Positions 60,357-64,000 of a DNA stretch of 64,000 nucleotides are shown one piece after another; the first letter of the stretch is position 1, and each line of letters opens with the position of its first letter. This DNA is from Marinobacterium nitratireducens (GTDB lineage: Bacteria > Pseudomonadota > Gammaproteobacteria > Pseudomonadales > Balneatricaceae). The translations under genes and the position numbers were made by a program. The stretch covers positions 186,001 to 250,000 of the forward strand of contig NZ_BMLT01000002.1 of NCBI RefSeq assembly GCF_014645375.1, given 5' to 3'. The notes under the pieces are model-generated. The model ran no database searches. It was not told the DNA's origin and worked only from the letters and a program-made list of their open reading frames with translations.

Positions 60357-61319
60357 ATGAACGATCAGCCATCACTTCTTGCGCCCGAGCAGCCACTGGA
60401 GCTGCTGCCCCTGGACATCGAGGCCTATCGCCATGGCAATACCGGCGTCGACTACTGCCATCGTTTCGACTCGGGACGTGAAGGGCCCGATCTGGCGGTC
60501 GTTGGCCTGACCCACGGCAACGAGTTCTGCGGCGCCCACGCCCTGTGCGAGCTGCTGGAGCAGGATTTGCGCCCGCTGCGCGGCAGCCTGACGCTGATTT
60601 TCAACAATGTCGCCGCCTACCGGCGTTTCGATCCGGCCCGGCCCTATGCCAGCCGCTGCATCGACGAGGACGGCAACCGGGCCTGGCTGCCGGAGCGACT
60701 GAAGCACCCGAACAGCGAAGAAACCCGACGCGCCGCGCGTATCGCGCCGCTGCTGCGGGACGTCGACTTCGTGCTCGATCTGCACTCGACCAGCCACCCG
60801 GTTGCGCCAATGCTGATTTATCCCGAACAGCCGGACTGCACCGCGCTGGCCGCGACCCTGGAATTTCCGTTCCCGCACCTGCTCTACAAGCTCGGCAGCT
60901 ATCATCCGGGTATGCTGATCTCCTATGCCATGCAGCATGGCAGGCGCGGCTGCCATGGCATGGTCGCGGAGTGCGGTTCCCACTTCGCGCTGGAGAGCGC
61001 GCAGCAGGCCCACGCCATCACGCGTCGTCTTTTGCACCGTTTTGGCTTGCTGAAAGAAGACGCCATAGTACCGCCCTGGGGCTATGAACCCGATCACAGC
61101 GCCGGCCACTATCGCATCCGCGAGGTCATCGAGGCCCGCACCGAGCATTTTCGCTTCGCCCGGACCTATCGCGGCTTCGAGCGCCTTGTCCGTGGCGCCG
61201 TCTATGCCCGCGACCCGGAGCCGCTGCTGGCGCCATTCGACAACTGCACCCTGATCATGCCGGCGCGCATCCCCGTATGCGGTGCCGAAGCCGTGACCCT
61301 GGCCGAGTACCTAGGATAA
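60357..61319 (+). CDS. Succinylglutamate desuccinylase/aspartoacylase family protein
   Basis: 320 residues. Zinc-carboxypeptidase-like deacylase motifs: THGNEFCG (H53, E56), DGNRAW, and FVLDLHSTSHP (H143). These match the AstE/AspA family, which removes acyl groups from N-acyl amino acids. No ast operon is adjacent, so the substrate is open. A longer frame begins at 60330 but the 60357 ATG fits family starts better. Confidence 0.87.
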   Translation: MNDQPSLLAPEQPLELLPLDIEAYRHGNTGVDYCHRFDSGREGPDLAVVGLTHGNEFCGAHALCELLEQDLRPLRGSLTLIFNNVAAYRRFDPARPYASRCIDEDGNRAWLPERLKHPNSEETRRAARIAPLLRDVDFVLDLHSTSHPVAPMLIYPEQPDCTALAATLEFPFPHLLYKLGSYHPGMLISYAMQHGRRGCHGMVAECGSHFALESAQQAHAITRRLLHRFGLLKEDAIVPPWGYEPDHSAGHYRIREVIEARTEHFRFARTYRGFERLVRGAVYARDPEPLLAPFDNCTLIMPARIPVCGAEAVTLAEYLG

Positions 61320-61323
61320 TCCC

Positions 61324-61830
61324 ATGCTGACCCAGGCCCAGAACGAAATTATCGAGCGTCAGCTCGGTCGCAAGCCGCGCGGCATCGCCTGCATCGCGCA
61401 TCAGACGGCCGCCGGGGTTCCCACCGTGCTGCAGATGCGCTCGCTGGTGGAGCGGCGACCCTTCCCGACGCTGTACTGGTTGTGCTCGCGCGATCTCTAT
61501 CGCGCCATTGCCGAGATCGAGACCTCGGGCTGGGTCAAGCAGATCGAGCGGGAGCTACAGCAGGACGAGGCTCTGCGCGAGGCCTACCGCAAGAACCATG
61601 AGGACTATGTCGCGTTGCGCTGGCAGCTGATGGATCCGGGCGACCGCGATTGCATCGAGCGCCTGGGGTTTACCCATCTCTTCGATCAGTACGGAATCGG
61701 CGGAATTTCGCAGTGGGACAAGGTGCGCTGCCTGCACATGCAGTACGCCCATCACCTGTGCGGCGACAACGTGATCGGGCAGCGCATGGATGCGGAGTTC
61801 GGGCTCGACAAGCTCGGTATTACGCTGTGA
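61324..61830 (+). CDS. DUF501 family protein
   Basis: 168 residues. The family pattern is visible in IIERQLGRKPRGIACIAHQTAAGVPTVLQ, RPFPTLYWLCSRDL and the closing QYAHHLCGDNVIGQRMD. Function unknown in the family. It begins 4 nt after the deacylase gene, so the two are co-transcribed. Confidence 0.85.
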   Translation: MLTQAQNEIIERQLGRKPRGIACIAHQTAAGVPTVLQMRSLVERRPFPTLYWLCSRDLYRAIAEIETSGWVKQIERELQQDEALREAYRKNHEDYVALRWQLMDPGDRDCIERLGFTHLFDQYGIGGISQWDKVRCLHMQYAHHLCGDNVIGQRMDAEFGLDKLGITL

Positions 61831-61887
61831 GATAAATGGTTGGTAGCGAGCCGGTAGGATGGGGGGAGCCGCACGGGCACTCTGCCA

Positions 61888-61959
61888 CCGTCATTCCCGC
61901 GAACGCGGGAATCCATAATCTCCGGGAACTGTGGTTTCCCGCTTACGCGGGAATGACGG
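61888..61959. repeat. Palindromic intergenic repeat
   Basis: Two hairpins, CCGTCATTCCCGCGAACGCG with GGAAT and CCCGCTTACGCGGGAATGACGG, the second closing on the first. This is the CGTCATTCCCGCG type common in gammaproteobacterial intergenic DNA. Confidence 0.8.
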
Positions 61960-61963
61960 CAAA

Positions 61964-61989
61964 AAAAAGCAGACCGAAGTCTGCTTTTT
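61964..61989. terminator. Bidirectional terminator
   Basis: AAAAAGCAGAC-CGAA-GTCTGCTTTTT, a perfect 11-bp stem with A and T tracts on both sides, between the convergent DUF501 and ferredoxin genes. Confidence 0.88.
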
Positions 61990-62008
61990 CGTGGAACCCT
62001 CGCCTGGC

Positions 62009-62263
<255 letters not shown>

Positions 62264-62289
62264 CTACCTCACTGACTACGGTAAAAAGT

Positions 62290-62820
<531 letters not shown>

Positions 62821-62985
62821 TTAGCCGAATTGCCTGGAGCGTACAAATACAATAATGGAATGCATCTTTAAGTTTGGGTTATAAAAACGCATGGCTTTTA
62901 TTCGTTGCAGTCATATAGATGAAGACCCTGTCGAGGGCTTCGTGCAAGTGGGGTCGAGCGTTGTAATATAACTGTCACGGGATGC

Positions 62986-63011
62986 TTTTACATTGCTATG
63001 GCATTGTAAAA
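62986..63011. promoter_or_regulatory. Probable operator of the TetR-family gene
   Basis: TTTTACA (62986-62992) and TGTAAAA (63005-63011) form a 26-bp inverted repeat ending 26 nt before the regulator start. The half-sites resemble AcrR/TtgR operators (TTTACA...TGTAA). Autoregulation is inferred. Confidence 0.6.
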
Positions 63012-63036
63012 ATTTGGTAATGGAGCTGTCATTAAT

Positions 63037-63663
63037 ATGGTCAGGCGTTCGCCGCAAGAGGCTGAAAAAACGCGCCAGGCGCTGCTGCAGTCGGCGCTCG
63101 ACGTGTTCAGCGAAAAGGGCGCTGCCAACGGCACCCTCAAGGAAGTGGCGGCTCGCGCCCAGGTGACCCACGGCGCGCTCTACTGGCATTTCAAGGATCG
63201 GGCGGCCCTCTTGCAGGGGCTGTTCGAGCACTCGGAGCTTCCTTTCGACCAGCACTATCTGGAGCAGTTGCAGGCCTCGCGCCAGGATGCGCTCGAGGCT
63301 CTGGAAGGTTATCTGCTTGGCCTGTTGCGCGATATTCACACGCAGCCGCACAGCCACAAGGTGTACCGGCTTTTCTACAGCGGTAGCGACACCTGTGCCG
63401 AGCTCGCCGGGTTGGCGGGGCTGCGGCGTGAGGCGCTGGAGCAACCCCTCGAGCACATCCATCACTTTCTCAAACTGGCGCGCAAGCAGGGGCTCATCGG
63501 TTTGAAGAAGCGTCAGCTCGACCCGATGGCCAGTGCCATCTTCTGCCTGCTGGTTGGCGTGCTGCAGTCGGCGCAACTGACTCCGGAACTGTTCAGCTGC
63601 GATAACCAGGGGGCTCTGCTGGTGCGCAGCTGCATCGATGGCCTTCGCGCCAGCGCAAAATAG
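63037..63663 (+). CDS. TetR-family regulator, AcrR/TtgR-like
   Basis: 208 residues. N-terminal HTH (TLKEVAARAQVTHGALYWHFKDRAALLQGLFEH) and TetR_C ligand domain (YRLFYSGSDTCAEL). The HTH is closest in style to efflux-pump repressors such as AcrR, TtgR and NalC. No pump gene is adjacent; upstream is coaD (divergent) and downstream the convergent rsmD. Its target is therefore unknown beyond probable self-repression. Confidence 0.9.
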   Translation: MVRRSPQEAEKTRQALLQSALDVFSEKGAANGTLKEVAARAQVTHGALYWHFKDRAALLQGLFEHSELPFDQHYLEQLQASRQDALEALEGYLLGLLRDIHTQPHSHKVYRLFYSGSDTCAELAGLAGLRREALEQPLEHIHHFLKLARKQGLIGLKKRQLDPMASAIFCLLVGVLQSAQLTPELFSCDNQGALLVRSCIDGLRASAK

Positions 63664-63673
63664 AATCTAAGGC

Positions 63674-64000
63674 TTACTGGGGCAGGCTCTCGCCCTCGCG
63701 GATAAACAGCCGGTAGCTTACCTGACCGGCGGTCTTGCTGCGCAGTTCCTTCCAGCTTTCGGGCAGCCTTGGCAGGCCCAGTTCGCTCTCGGCTTCGATA
63801 TAGATCAGCGCCTGGTCGGCCAGCAGGTTGCGCGACTCGAGCAGCTCGCACGCCAGCGGCAGCAGGTCGCAGCGAAACGGCGGGTCGAGGAAGACCAGGT
63901 CATAGCGCGCCTCCAGATCGGTCTGGCGCTGCAACAGCCAGTCCATTGCCGCGGCTTCCACAACCTCGGCGTTGCGCGCGTTGAGTCGCTGCAGGTTGTC
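63674..64000 (-). CDS. rsmD: 16S rRNA (guanine(966)-N(2))-methyltransferase, C-terminal part
   Basis: The frame is open to the right edge, so the N-terminus lies outside the window; 108 residues are visible (DNLQRLNARNAEVVEA onward). The catalytic motif IV VFLDPPF and the closing LIYIEAESELGLPRLP match RsmD. It methylates G966 of 16S rRNA. Closeness to coaD is usual in this group. Confidence 0.93.
   Translation of the reverse strand, partial: DNLQRLNARNAEVVEAAAMDWLLQRQTDLEARYDLVFLDPPFRCDLLPLACELLESRNLLADQALIYIEAESELGLPRLPESWKELRSKTAGQVSYRLFIREGESLPQ

Overview
The window is a high-GC gammaproteobacterial chromosome segment. Its gene content (monofunctional hisB, hisH-hisA-hisF, yggX-mutY-asmA, oxyR-recG, ppk-hemB, betI-betB, a phaAB-type Mrp antiporter, ilvY-ilvC, coaD-ferredoxin, cytochrome c5) is that of a Pseudomonas-like member of the Pseudomonadales/Oceanospirillales; I cannot name the genus. 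Positions 1 to about 17.4 kb differ: lower GC, defence genes, a tyrosine recombinase and a tRNA-Arg(CCG) at the right border. This looks like a genomic island whose left end lies outside the window.

Island (1-17.4 kb). On the minus strand, an RtcR-like sigma-54 activator with an N-terminal CARF domain (8326-9822) is followed by a good -24/-12 promoter (8309-8324) and a tightly packed operon: hsdR, hsdM, hsdS and a fourth gene. The fourth gene runs off the left edge and is open for at least 1083 codons. It fuses an N6-adenine methylase, an HsdS-like target-recognition region, a beta-sandwich-like linker and a P-loop ATPase. On the plus strand are a broken YgjP-type metallopeptidase, a small unknown gene coupled to mcrB, and mcrC. 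The integrase and a membrane-anchored NERD-domain protein lie between mcrC and the tRNA. The CARF activator, sigma-54 promoter and four-gene R-M operon together are the most likely undescribed system here: an R-M locus switched on by a nucleotide or RNA-end signal.

Core region (17.5-64 kb). This holds cytochrome c5; ilvY/ilvC; a CHASE-like GGDEF protein; a DUF938 methyltransferase; betI-betB without betA in view; a low-GC intergenic stretch rich in DnaA-box-like 9-mers (25.6-26.35 kb); a ceramidase-like membrane protein; tRNA-Phe with an att-like duplication of its 3' end; the Mrp/Pha Na+/H+ antiporter operon, with a tandem duplication that made two 38-codon mini-genes between phaC and phaD; yggX, mutY and asmA; hisB-hisH-hisA-hisF; an RND adaptor/pump pair; a PhnD-like periplasmic protein coupled to a GGDEF-EAL protein; elbB, hemB and ppk; a polar amino acid ABC importer; an epimerase; oxyR-recG; an AstE/AspA-like deacylase and a DUF501 protein; ferredoxin and coaD; a TetR regulator with a palindromic operator; and the start-truncated rsmD at the right edge.

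The intergenic spaces carry several dispersed repeat families: REP-like pairs, a 31-bp element, a longer element near hisB and ppk, and two eight-copy CCCGTCA arrays. No rRNA, CRISPR array or complete insertion sequence was seen.
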